Below are positions 23,532-33,808 of a stretch of DNA of 64,000 bases, piece after piece (positions within the stretch are counted from its first letter, which is position 1; each line of letters begins with the position of its first letter). The DNA is taken from contig KZ627161.1 in the NCBI GenBank assembly GCA_002917775.1, forward strand, positions 576,417-640,416. The letters are read 5' to 3'. Made by a program: the position numbers and the translations under genes. The notes beneath the pieces are model-generated. The model searched no databases. It had not been told where the DNA came from and was given only the letters and a program-made list of their open reading frames with translations. Source of the stretch: Glaciozyma antarctica PI12 (lineage: Eukaryota > Basidiomycota > Microbotryomycetes > Kriegeriales > Camptobasidiaceae).

Positions 23532-25699
23532 ATGCCTAGCCAGCGCAGCGTCACCCTAGCCGTAGGCTGCGTAGCCGCTCTTTCAGCAGGAACGAACTAC
23601 GCGTTCGGGTACGTCGCTCCTCCGCCCCCTTCCCTCGTCGTATCCTGACCCTACGCAGTGCGTACGCTCCTCAATTGGCGGCGAGGTTGAGCCTCTCTAG
23701 TACGCAGACGAACCTCGTGGGCGCTTCGGGAAACTTGGGAGTCTACTTGAGTGGTGCGTGCGGTGGGACTTGGGAGAGAGGGGGAGCTAATCTCGTCTGG
23801 GGGCCGCAGGTCCGTTTGTTGGTATCCTGGTGGATAAGCGAGGGCCACGGGCGGCGTTTGTACTCGCTGCTGCTGTGCTGGGACTAGGCTGTGAGTTTCG
23901 GAGAGCTGGGAGCTGACACTGCTGGCGTCTCGCAGCTCTTCGCGTGCTGATGTTGTTGTTCAGACGGCGGGATTCGCTTCATCTACGACGGCGGAGAGAC
24001 GGGGGTCTACGCGAGCTGGGGACTAGGAGGTCTGGCGCTGGCAGAACTGCTCACGGGAACGGGCTCGTCCGCTGGCTTGGTGAGCCGACGTTCATGCTTC
24101 GCGTCCTTACGACTTGCTGAGCTCTTCTCAGACTGCAGCGGCGAACGGAGTGGCCAAGAGCTTTTCTGCCAGGCGAAGAGGGACAGCGATGAGTTTTGTG
24201 ATGGCTTCGTTCGGCCTGAGTGCCTTCTTCTGTGCGTAATCTGCCCCGCGTCGCTTGAGCGCATCGCTGATCCCCTTCGCAGACTCTACCATCTCGCATT
24301 TCCTGGGAGGAGAAGACCCTACTTCCGACTTTCTCCTCCTCCTTTCGTCGCTTACGACCATCTGCATGCTCGGCGGAGCTTACTGCATTCGCCCTGTCGC
24401 GCACCACTCAAGCGCCGCAGCGGGGTATCAACCCATCGACGAAGGGACCGACAGCCCGCTCGTTCTATCACGCAGTCGCAGTCTTCCGACGACGCCCGTG
24501 GACGAGCGGCCGTCGAGTATTGTTATCAGCGGGGAGGAGGAGGAGGATGGCGATACGGTGGCGAGGAAGGAGCGGGAGAGCCTCGACCGGGGAGTCAATA
24601 TTACGGGCTGGACGTTGTTGAAGGAGCACGACTTCTGGATCTTCTTTGCGGTCGTCGGATTGTGCAGTGGGACGGGACTGATGTGTGAATAGCGCTTTCG
24701 CTCTCGATACCGCGCGCGAGCTGACCTTCTCTCACCCTTCTATCGCACAGTCATCAACAACCTCGGCACGTTTGCAGTCACGCTCTCTCCCCCCGACAAA
24801 GATCCACGAGAAGTAGCCGCGTTGCAAGCCAGCCTCGTCTCTCTCCTCTCCATCTTCAACTGCCTCGGCCGCCTCCTAAGCGGCTCCGTCTCAGACCACT
24901 TCGCCCATCATTCGCCTTCCCTCCGTATCGCTCGCGTGTGGTGGCTAGGTACGTCCTTGTTCTTTCTTCCTCTCACGACGCGCAAGCTGATGAGCCCACG
25001 CAGTTCCCATGGCGAGTTTGTTCGTAGTGTCGCAATTACTAGCGGCGTCGACGACCGAGGCTGAAGGGTGGATGGGGCTTGCTCTGCCAACAGCTGCCAC
25101 TGGGTTCGTCACTCTTCTCCGCTGGGCCGGCACTTGGCTGACCTTGACTTTGAATCCAGGTTAGCATACGGCTGTCTGTTCGGGTTGGTGCCGTCGCTTG
25201 CAGATGAATGCCCTCGCTGACCGCCGTTATTACTTCTTAGGCTCATGGCTGTCCTCATGATTGAATGGTGAGTGCGCCTGCGGAGTTTCTTGTCGCTGCA
25301 GCTGACGCTCTCCGTTCACGCAGGTTCGGAATCGTCAGCTTCAGCACGAACAACGGGCTCGTCTCGCTCGCCCCAGCCGTATTTGGTGCGCATCTTTTCC
25401 TACCGCTATCTTCACCACAGCTAACCTCGCTATCCAGGGAACGCCGCCAACATCATATTCGGAATCCTCTACGACGCCCACGTCCCCACTTCCCACGTCC
25501 CCTCCGACCTCGTCACTCGCGGCCCACCGAGCTCAGCCGAGCTTCAACCCCAGCAGTGGATAAGGTCTGCCTGCTTGGTAGTGCGTGCTTCGCTTCGGCG
25601 TTTCGATTGACGACGGGGATGTCGTGTTGCGCGGTCGGGTTGGCCGTGTGGTTGGGGATGAGGAGGGAGAGGAAGGAGGTGGTTGGGCTGCCGAATTGA
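23532..25699 (+). CDS. MFS transporter, Mch1/nodulin-like (copy 1)
   Basis: Starts MPSQRSVTLAVGCVAALSAG. Membrane segments and MFS loops follow: AYAPQLAARLSLSSTQTNLV, GPFVGILVDKRGPR, GLALAELLTGTGSSAG, a central hydrophilic loop (DEGTDSPLVL... EEEEDGDTVARKERE), FINNLGTFAVTL, then LLSIFNCLGRLLSGSVSDHF and a second six-helix half. The 'INNLG' motif and the loop fit the Mch1/nodulin-like monocarboxylate-transporter-related family; the substrate is unknown. The adjacent gene is a clear paralogue with matching introns. The frame breaks once near a C4 run at 25548-25551, after which the last helix reads CFASAFRLTTGMSCCAVGLA. Confidence 0.82.
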
Positions 25700-26000
25700 G
25701 TTGGCGTATTTATTGGAGCTACATCGACGTCGAGCGCGAGAGCGACGAAGGGCGAGGAGAGGGAGGAGAAGGAGATCGGAGATTGCGGCGGAGTTTGTTT
25801 TCGATCTTGGTCACCTCCTCACGACTTGCTCGTTTTGCTTCATCTCTCCTCCCAGCAGGTTCAGACCTTCAAGCTTTGCGAACGAACGTTGGTCAAGACG
25901 AACAGCTCCTCCTCCATCCGCTCCTCCACCGGCCTCAACCCTCCATCCCGACGAGCCTCGCCTCCCCACTAGCCGCTCGGAGTCTCGGGCATCCAACAGC
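25700..26000 (+). other. Spacer between tandem transporters
   Basis: The 301-bp spacer carries the first copy's 3' UTR and the second copy's promoter. It ends in a pyrimidine-rich leader like that of copy 1. No other element is visible. Confidence 0.5.
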
Positions 26001-28045
26001 ATGCCATCCAACAGCAAGCAGCGCTACATAACCCTCACCTTCGGCTGCATCGCCGCTCTCTCTGCTGGGACCAACTACGTCTTCGGGTACGTCGCTTCCT
26101 CCACCGAACTCGGTGCTCGCTCTCTGACGACCCCGCAGTGCTTATGCGCCTCAACTTGCAGCGAGATTGAGCCTCACTAGCACGCAGACGAACGCTGTGG
26201 GAGCTGCGGGAAACTTGGGAGTGTATTTGAGTGGTGAGCTGCGCTGAAGGGATGGCAAGGAGGGAGCTGATCGCGCTGCAAACGCAGGTCCTTTCGTCGG
26301 TCGCAGCGTCGACAAGCGAGGTCCTAGAGCTACGTTGCTCTTCGCAGCGTGCGCTCTGGGTCTTGGATGTGAGTTTGGCGCGGAACCTCCCGCTCGCGCC
26401 GGCTGACGACTGAGCTACCAGATGCGGGCGTTCGTGCTTTCTACGATGGTGGCGAGGACGGCCTCCTCAGTCGGTTTGGCCTGCCATCGCTGGCGCTGGC
26501 CGAAGCGCTGACGGGAATGGGATCTGCTGCTGGAATTGTGAGTGCTCTGCGTCCTTGTCCCGAATCCATGCACCCGCTCAGCGCGCGCTTTCTTCCCAGT
26601 CATCCTCCGCCAACAGCGTCGCAAAGAGCTTCGTTCACAAACAACGAGGCTCGCGAATGTCGATCATTATGGGAGCGTTTGGGCTCTCCTCGTTCCTCTG
26701 TACGTTTGTCGGGCCTCTCGACGGACGCGAGACATCCTGACTTCCTCCAGATTCAACCCTGTCGCACCTTCTCACAGGAGAGGACCGCATCTCCTCCTTC
26801 CTCCTCCTCCTCTCGCTCGGAGCATCAATTAGCATGCTCCTAGGCGCGATATTCATCCGCCCTGCTCTCCTCCACCACTCCCCAATCCTTGCGGTGTCCC
26901 GGCCGCCTGCGGATGAGCGCTCTCCGCTCGTAGTAAACTTGGACGACGAGGACGATGAAGCGGAAGAAGAAGAACTTGCGAGGGAGGCTGAGGTGCGGAA
27001 ACAGCAGGAGGAGGGACTCAATCTTTCAGGTTGGGCACTGGTCAAAACGGTCGACTTCCAGATCTACTTCACAATAATCATGCTATGCGCTGGGGTGGGC
27101 TTGATGTGTGAGTTGGCACTGCTTTCAAGTTGTTTACGCCTGCTAATCTTCCTCGCAGATATTAACAACCTCGGAAACCTCGTCGTCACTCTCGTTCCTC
27201 GCGACAAGGATCCTCGAGAGGTTGCGAAGCTGCAAGCGTCGCTCGTCTTCCCTCCTCTCAGTTCTAAACTGCGCTGGTCGTCTTCTCAGCGGCTTTGCTG
27301 GAGGTACGTTCGTCAATACGGCTGAAATGGAAGGGAGCTAACGCGAAGGGCAGACTACATCGTACACCACGCCCCAGCTCGCTTCCGAATCGCTCGAGTC
27401 TGGTTGCTAGGTGCGTGCTTTCCTGCTTTCCTGCGTTCGACGACGCTGACGATTTGTCGCAGTTCCGATGGCAGCATTCTTCGTTTTATCCCAGTTGCTG
27501 GTGCTGGCGACGACCGAAGCAGAAGGATGGAACGGCCTCGCTCTCCCTACCGCGGTAACAGGGTCAGTCTCTCTCCACTTCTCTCGCGCCCACTCCCTGA
27601 CTCCTCCTCAGACTCTCCTACGGAATTATGTTCGGCCTATCTGCGGTTCTTGTCCTCGAATCGTACGGCATCCGGTCTTTCAGCGGCAACAACGGCCTCG
27701 TCTCCCTCGGTCCCGCAATCGGAGGTACTTCCTCCTCTCTCCCTCTCGCACTTCCAACTCATTCCCCCATCAGGCAATTTCTGCAACCTCCTCTTCGGAA
27801 GAATCTACGACCACCACGTCCCGACCTCCAGCCCCACGTCTTTCGCACCTCTTGCTCTTACGGCTGATGGGATGATAAGTCGGCAGGCTTCGTCGCTTGT
27901 TTTGAGCAAGATCTGCCTCGAGGGACGGGCATGTTTTGCGACGGCGTTCAGGGTGACGGCGATCATGTCGGTGGTCGCGTTGGCGTTGGCGATTCTGCTG
28001 GGGATTAGGAAGGGGAGGAAGGGGGCGATCGTGTTGTCAAATTGA
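26001..28045 (+). CDS. MFS transporter, Mch1/nodulin-like (copy 2)
   Basis: Starts MPSNSKQRYITLTFGCIAAL and matches copy 1 block for block: AYAPQLAARLSLTSTQTNAV, GPFVGRSVDKRGPRATLLFA, LALAEALTGMGSAAG, an acidic loop (DDEDDEAEEEELAREAE), YINNLGNLVVTLVPRDKDPR, VPMAAFFVLSQLL and NGLVSLGPAIGG. The intron positions agree with copy 1, so the pair arose by tandem duplication and has since diverged well beyond recent-copy levels. The acidic loop is longer and less conserved. A one-base excess in a TT pair at 27248-27249 breaks the frame at SLVSLLSVLN; phases after it are consistent, so an error is likely. Substrate unknown. Its stop lies only 88 bp from the stop of the convergent neighbour. Confidence 0.82.
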
Positions 28046-28133
28046 TTTGGTTGGATACGCAAAGCAGCGATGAAGTCCTCTCGCTCTCCGAATCTCGCGT
28101 TACGAGTACTGTCCTTCATTCTTCTCGCCAGCC

Positions 28134-30136
28134 TCAAGGCCTCTCAACCGCGTCCACTCCCTTCTCCGTTCCCGCAACCCGCTTCGCACCCACCACCCCT
28201 CCCCAATCCCCTACCGCTTTCCCAATAACCCCTCTCACAACCCCGCTAACCAATGCCGGCCTATGCACCGTCGCAGCAATCACCGTCCCCGTCGACAACG
28301 CAAAGATGCTCCTCTCGATCCAGCGGCAGAGGAATGCCCCTGTACTACCGTGAGCAAGGAAAGAGGGGACGATTTGATCCATCATCGCGTACCTGCGCGA
28401 GGGTTAGCGGAGAAAAGTTGGGAGGGAAGGAGGACGTACAGAGCGCGGGGAGCGCAGTATAAGGCCATTTCGCGACGACGACGTTTGTTCTCAATCAGGA
28501 CTGAGAAGCCGCAGAGGAAGCAGCTGGAGAAGAGGTTAGCGGTGCGAGATGACGGGAGGAGGGACGGACCCGAGGCCGGTGCAGAGCCCGCTGTCCCAGA
28601 TCTGCGGGTTGACGCCGGGGAGGAGGAGGAGGGGAATGCGCGTTCGGACGAGGCAGACTCTGTGCATGCGTCAGCGAGATTGAGCGCGCTGTGACGAGGG
28701 AGGGAACGCACGAGGCGTAAATGGTGGCGACGAAAGTGGCGAGGAAGGCCGACGACCGGCTCGCCGCGAGGAGGATCGAGGAGATCGAGCTGAGGGGGCT
28801 GTTGGAGATTCCGCACGCGTTGAAGAGGAGCTGGGGAATGAGGTGCACGGGGAGGTAGATGGCCAACGAATCGCGGAAGGCCCATAGGAAGCGCTTCATC
28901 GCATTGATTTCGCATGAGCCTGCGCCGAATTTGCCGTGGACGACGGAGCATTCGAGTCGCTTGATGAATTGGGGGTTGACGAAGCTGCGAGAGGGAGAGT
29001 ATCGTTTCAGCAATTTGGCAGTGCGTTCGCAGAAGAAGTTACGGACCTTGGGTCGCGACCGAGGGCGGTTGCGATTCCGGCGCTCATCTTGGCCACCTCA
29101 GCGCTTGGGACTTGACCGTAGACGTACTCTCCGTTCCTCGCGTACTGAAGAAGTCGCAGGATTCGTTGGTCCATGCGGGCGAGCGTGCCGATCCATCTGC
29201 GTAGAAAAGAAGTCAGCTCGGTGTATTACGAAAGGCAGTACGGCAAGCTTACCTATTGTACGAGGGCGGAAGGAGATGAGGAGAGTAGAACCAGCACCAC
29301 ATGATGCGCCAGGTACTGATCCAGAAAACGAGAGTGTCAGCCTGCGACGCCGCGAAAGCGACGAGCTTGCCCGCTCTTCCAGAGGTGACGCCGGTATGCT
29401 CATCAATCGCACGCACGATCGTGTCGGCCGCACGTACGAAGACGAATAGTGTGATGTCGAGGGTGGGGGATTGGGCGACGGGAAGTTTAGTGGAGGGAGA
29501 GGTCGAGGAGAGGACCTTTGACGAGGGACGTGGGGGCTCGACGATGAGGGATGGATAGGGCGAAGGTGAAGGGAGGAATTCGAGGTCGTCGATGGCAGGC
29601 GAACAGGGCTTTGGTCGAGAGTACTGAGGCGAGGCTTGAAGGAGGGAGATGGAGACGAGGGAGGCGAGGGTCGAGGCCACAAAGGTCGAAAGCTGCTTGA
29701 TCCTCCGCTCGTGCTGCTCCTCCAGAGCTTTATCCTTCGCAATCCGAGTCGACTCGTCGTGCTCAACTCCCTTCCCGCGTCGCAATGCTCGGAGGTACAG
29801 CTTCCTCACGAGCGGCTCCACCCTCGACTCTCCCCACTTCCCACCTCCTACCGCAACCCCAAGCGCCGTTGCTAATCCACCACGCGGGTCCAGTCCCTTC
29901 CAGACGACCCGCAAGAGACTCGCGAGCACTGCGAGGATGGAAGCTCGCGGCGCGCCCTTGCGCCGCACAATGACGCCGAGCAGGATGCGGATGAAGGAGG
30001 GCACGGATTCGAATGCGAAGCCCAGTGCATAGGCTCGCAGGAAAGGGAGAGTCGAGGGGTCAGCGTTGGCGAGGGAGGAGGCCAGCCGGCGTGGGAGTTG
30101 GCGCAGCTCGTTGGCGCGTGGGAGGGAGGGTGCCAT
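28134..30136 (-). CDS. TMEM135-like integral membrane protein
   Basis: Starts MAPSLPRANELRQLPRRLAS. The protein has many hydrophobic segments (LPFLRAYALGFAFESVPSFI, SILAVLASLLRVVWKGL, LSTFVASTLASLVSISLL). A cysteine/histidine patch then precedes another set: RLECSVVHGKFGAGSCE, MKRFLWAFRDSLAIYLPVHL, LLLLPGVNPQIWDSGLC. A pattern of C-x-x-x-H before x-Y-x-P-V-x-L-x-P is typical of TMEM135/Tmem135-N family proteins, linked to peroxisomes and mitochondria in animals; fungi carry distant relatives. Function here is unproved. A serine/proline-rich loop interrupts the N-terminal half. Five or so short introns. It is divergent from the UPF0598 gene with 121 bp between ATGs. Confidence 0.65.
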
Positions 30137-30257
30137 CGCGAGGTGCTCTCCGTGGCTGGGAGCTACTCTCTTGAGATGGCGGAGGTCGGACCTGGAGAGA
30201 GAGCAGGAGAAAGACGAGCGCGTCGAGTCGGTTCTTTCGCGCCGGTCTCCCTCGTGA

Positions 30258-30940
30258 ATGCGCCCTCAACTCGTAGGCCGCTATCTACGCCTGGGAGCAC
30301 GTCGAGCCTACTCCACGAGAATGTACGACTACCTCGTCGACGTGCACGGCCAGCTCTTTCTCTCCAACACCAAGATCCGCAACTTCACCTCTTGCTACAA
30401 AGACCCGGCCTTCCTGGACTTCCTGTACACCAGGACGCGACTAAACGACTCGGTGGACTCGGTGGAGGACAAGGAGGCGTTGGCGAAGCGGGAGGAAGGG
30501 TACGAGTTCGTCTCGCCATGTGGAAGGGAGACCAACTACCTCAAGGCAGACGACTCGGTTCTGGTCTTTCAGAAGCTGCTGCCTGAAGGTGCGTGTCTCG
30601 ATTGGGTGGAGATGATGAGAGCTAACGGCCCTCAGGTCTCACGTTCGCTGGGAGCCTCGTCCTCCCCTTCGATCCCTCCGCGCTCCGGGTCGATGCCACC
30701 TCGGGGTATCTCTACCATCCTTCTCCGCCCAAGCCATCCAAACGCCCTCGATCAGAGTCGTCTAGCAGCTCGCCGTACGGCCCGTACTCCCTCCTCAGGT
30801 CATCTCTCGTGCTGGACGCGTTTGCGAGCAGTTTGGATTTGGACGACGAGGGAGGCGGGAGTTATGAGTGGGGAGGGAAGAGGTGGACGATTGGGGTGCT
30901 AGAGGAAGGGCAGGTGTGGAGGAGTAGTAGCGGAGGGTAA
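30258..30940 (+). CDS. UPF0598 (C8orf82-like) protein
   Basis: Two exons (30258-30588, 30636-30940) give 211 residues. The sequence MYDYLVDVHGQLFLSNTKIR, NFTSCYKDPAFLDFLYTRTR, EFVSPCGRETNYLKADDS and LTFAGSLVLPFDPSALRVDA matches the UPF0598/DUF4505 pattern (Y-x-x-D-x-x-G-Q-L-F, T-K-x-x-N-F, SPCGRE-x-N). Relatives in animals are small mitochondrial proteins of unknown function. The first 22 residues (MRPQLVGRYLRLGARRAYST) form an arginine-rich presequence, so mitochondrial import is likely. The intron is 47 nt. A serine-rich insert (SKRPRSESSSSS) precedes the last conserved block. Confidence 0.85.
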
Positions 30941-31153
30941 CGGCAGCTGGATTAGAGAGGTCTCCTGCCATTCGGACAGTTCAGGCCAGAGACGGACTCG
31001 GCCCCTCTGCTTCTCGCGCGCGCCGTTCTTGAGGTCGTACGTGTCCCTCGCTCTGCTTGAAGCCACCCCGGAAGCCGTTTCAGAGTCCAGTGCGACAACC
31101 CAGCGAGCAGCACTGCCCTCTAAGCTCATCCAGGTCATTTCGCAGTCACGTTC

Positions 31154-32130
31154 TTAGCCTTCGACATTCTCCAGCACCCTCGGAACCAGCTCTAACCAGT
31201 AGCCATCGGGATCTTAACCCATCGCCATATTCGCGTACAGCTTTTGATACGCCTTGATAGGCTCCGGAGTCCCCCTGCGAAATCGAAAATCAGGATCATT
31301 CATGCGCGAAATGAGGTACAGGACGTACCGTGGGCCATTCAATCGTCTCGACGGTGCACACGCCTTGGGGCTTGACGATTTTGTGACCTGCGAGCTCGGG
31401 TCAGCGAGATCTTTTGGAGCGAGCGAGGGAGCGCGGACGTACCAGCTGCTTCGAGGCGCTCGACGAGCTGCGGGACGTCGTCGACGATGAGGCCTGTTTG
31501 AGAGGCGTATCAGAAACGAGCGAGGAGATTGTGGGAGAGATTTGAAGGTACCTAGATGAGCGAAGCCCATGTGCGCGGGCTCGTTTCCGGAGACGTAGGA
31601 GAAATCGGGCTCGAGTTCGGTGCCGTGACGCTGTGGAGGGCGAGATTTCAGCGCAAGGACTACGGCGAGTGTAGCAGAGGAAGCGAGGCCTCACGTGAAT
31701 TACTGCAAGGTGGGAACATCAGCTCTCTCCCACCCCCGGAATCCGAAAAGACGCACACTCGATCAGCCCCTTCTGATTCGGGAAGTCAGCCCAAACAGCC
31801 TCCGTATCCTCGTCCCCGTGATACACGTAGTAAATTGAGAAGCACCTGCGCACCTCCTCAGCTCCCACTCACAGCCAAAGCAAGCGCGAACCCACCCCGC
31901 ATTGTAGGAGAACAGCCGCCGCATGCCCAGCATCTCCTGGTAGAACTTGAGCGGCGGAACAGGGTTCTTGATTCGCAAGCAGAGGTGGTGGAGGTTGATC
32001 CCTGCCGTGATCTTGGGGCGAGGTGGGTCGTTGCCGACGTCTGCGAAGGGAGGTGAGAGGAGCTTTCGTGTGGCGGGGAGAGGAACGTACTGTGGACACC
32101 TTCAGGACCGCTGAGACGTTCGATAGACAT
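31154..32130 (-). CDS. GLO1: Lactoylglutathione lyase (glyoxalase I), with in-frame stop
   Basis: Starts MSIERLSGPEGVHS at 32130. Core motifs: TAGINLHHLCLRIKNPVPPL, KFYQEMLGMRRLF, YYVYHGDEDTEAVWAD, IEFNLTHGTE, EPAHMGFAHLGLIVDDV and VERLEAAG. These supply the metal ligands of a single-domain glyoxalase I, which turns methylglyoxal-glutathione into S-lactoylglutathione in the cytosol. After GTPEPIKAYQKLYANMAMG the frame meets TAA at 31214-31216. The next codons in the same frame read DPDGYWLELVPRVLENVEG, which includes the usual metal-binding glutamate. The stop sits where Q or K is normal before DPDGYW, so a single C-to-T or base-call difference would explain it. At least five short introns. 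Confidence 0.85.
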
Positions 32131-32369
32131 GGCCTGAGAGAGTTTGAGTAGAGGAGAAGAGAGAGTCGAGTCGAAATGTTCGGGAGGAGCTCCCCCACTT
32201 CAATCGACGAGGGTGGTGGGAGCAAAGCGGGAGTCCCTCTTCCGCTTGGAGAAACCTGGGGCATAGACGGTCGCAGAGTCGGCGCAGTCGCTCGCTTGAA
32301 GGTGCAAGAGAAGCAGCAGTACGGAAGCAAGCAGTGGGCAGAAGAGTCATTGCCAAGTCCCTGGCGCCC

Positions 32370-33692
32370 TTACTCCCTCGGCTCCCCCGCGAACCCCCTA
32401 GCAACGCTCTGCCGAAGCTCCTCCGAAATAACTCCCGCGTCCGAGAAGTAGCTCATGAAAACCTGTCGTGATAGAACGGGGTTGGCGAGAATCCCGAGGT
32501 CCTCCTCCTTTGTCGGGTTCGCCTTGTCCTGCGAAGCGAGAATAAGCTACGAACCAAAGGAGAGAGGGCGAAAAGTAGCTTACCTTGAGTGCGAAGCGGA
32601 CTGTCGAGTTCTTGCCGGACAGGTGGACGAAGAGAGGGTGCCCCTTTGCGAGCGGGCGCGCGGGGAAGAAGCTTTTGAGCTCCCCAAGGTCCTTCGCGGC
32701 GTCCTAGTCAAGGTAATCAGTACGCCTGCACGAAAAGCTGCACGAATAGAAATGATTGCGGAGAAGTGCTTACCTCGCTAGCTTCTGGCGAGAGGGAAGA
32801 GGCCACTTGCGGCAGCTTCAGCCGTGCGACGAGGGCGCGCGAGAAGCCATCGCGGAGATGAGGAAGGCTCTGAACGGCAAGGAGTCAGATCGTCAGGCCA
32901 GCTTGTTTAAGGACCGTACGAACGGTGCTTCGGAGAGGAACTGCGAGGGAATGAGAGCTCAGCAACAGGGAAGACTGAGGGGAGGGAATCGGAAGACGCA
33001 CTAATCGCGACGGCAAAGTCAAACGGTTGGTCGAAGAGCTTGCCAACGAGCACCTCACCGACAAGAGGTCCAGCTCCAGCGTCGAAGGGAGGAATGAGCA
33101 TCTTGGGATCGTAGTCCTGCAATCAGCGAGCAAGTTCATCAGCTCCCAGGTCCATCGCATTCCCCCAGCACCAGCCTCGTACGCACCTTCCATCCCTCAA
33201 TCTTTCCAGCTTTAATCGCCTTGACCGCTCTCACATCCGCGTAGAACCCCACAGCGTACACCCTGATAGCGAGGAACGACACGACGCGAACGCCAGATCC
33301 CACCAGCTGGAGGGTCGCTCCCTCGGCCGATTTCAGCGTCGTAGGGAACTTGGTGCCCGTCGTAGGATCGCTCCAGAATCCCGGCGTCGGCTCCGCTTCA
33401 GCATGCACTACCGGCACTGCGCAGGATCTGGGGTCAGCTCCTGGCGGCGCGAAGGGTTACGGTTCCGGGACGAACGTGAGGGAGACCATTCGGGCTTGGC
33501 GTCCCAAAGAGCGTAGGCTAGGACGCTGGCGCCGAGAGCTCCTGTGGCGAGCTGGGCTGCTGAGGTGTAGGCTCCAGGAACGGTGCGGGAGAGGGAGAGA
33601 TGGCGAGGGGTTCCGGCGCGGAGAACGGAGGGTTGAGCAGCGATGGGCCGGCGCGTGGCAAGGCGAGCAAGGGAGGAGGCTGAGCGGCTCAT
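32370..33692 (-). CDS. Aim18-like chalcone-isomerase-fold mitochondrial protein
   Basis: Starts MSRSASSLARLATRRPIAAQ, a clear arginine/serine-rich mitochondrial presequence, then a short hydrophobic stretch (LATGALGASVLAYALW). The CHI-fold core follows: TGTKFPTTLKSAEGATLQLV, GVRVVSFLAIRVYAVGFYAD, PFDFAVAIVPV, TNFGHLRDGFSRALVARL and VFMSYFSDAGVISEELRQSV, ending GFAGEPRE at 32370. Order and length (about 330 residues) match yeast Aim18/Aim46, inner-membrane proteins of the chalcone isomerase superfamily that are reported as haem-binding and not true isomerases. Exon 1 likely uses a GTTCGT donor. It shares a 116-bp divergent region with the reductase gene. Confidence 0.82.
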
Positions 33693-33808
33693 CGGAGAAG
33701 CCTGGGAGGTGTAGGTGTGGTGGGAAGAAGAGGAGCCGCCCTCGGAGTTGAGGCGCGAGGCGGTTGGCGGTTCGGCCAACAGCTTCCTCTCCTCTCGACC
33801 GCACCAGG

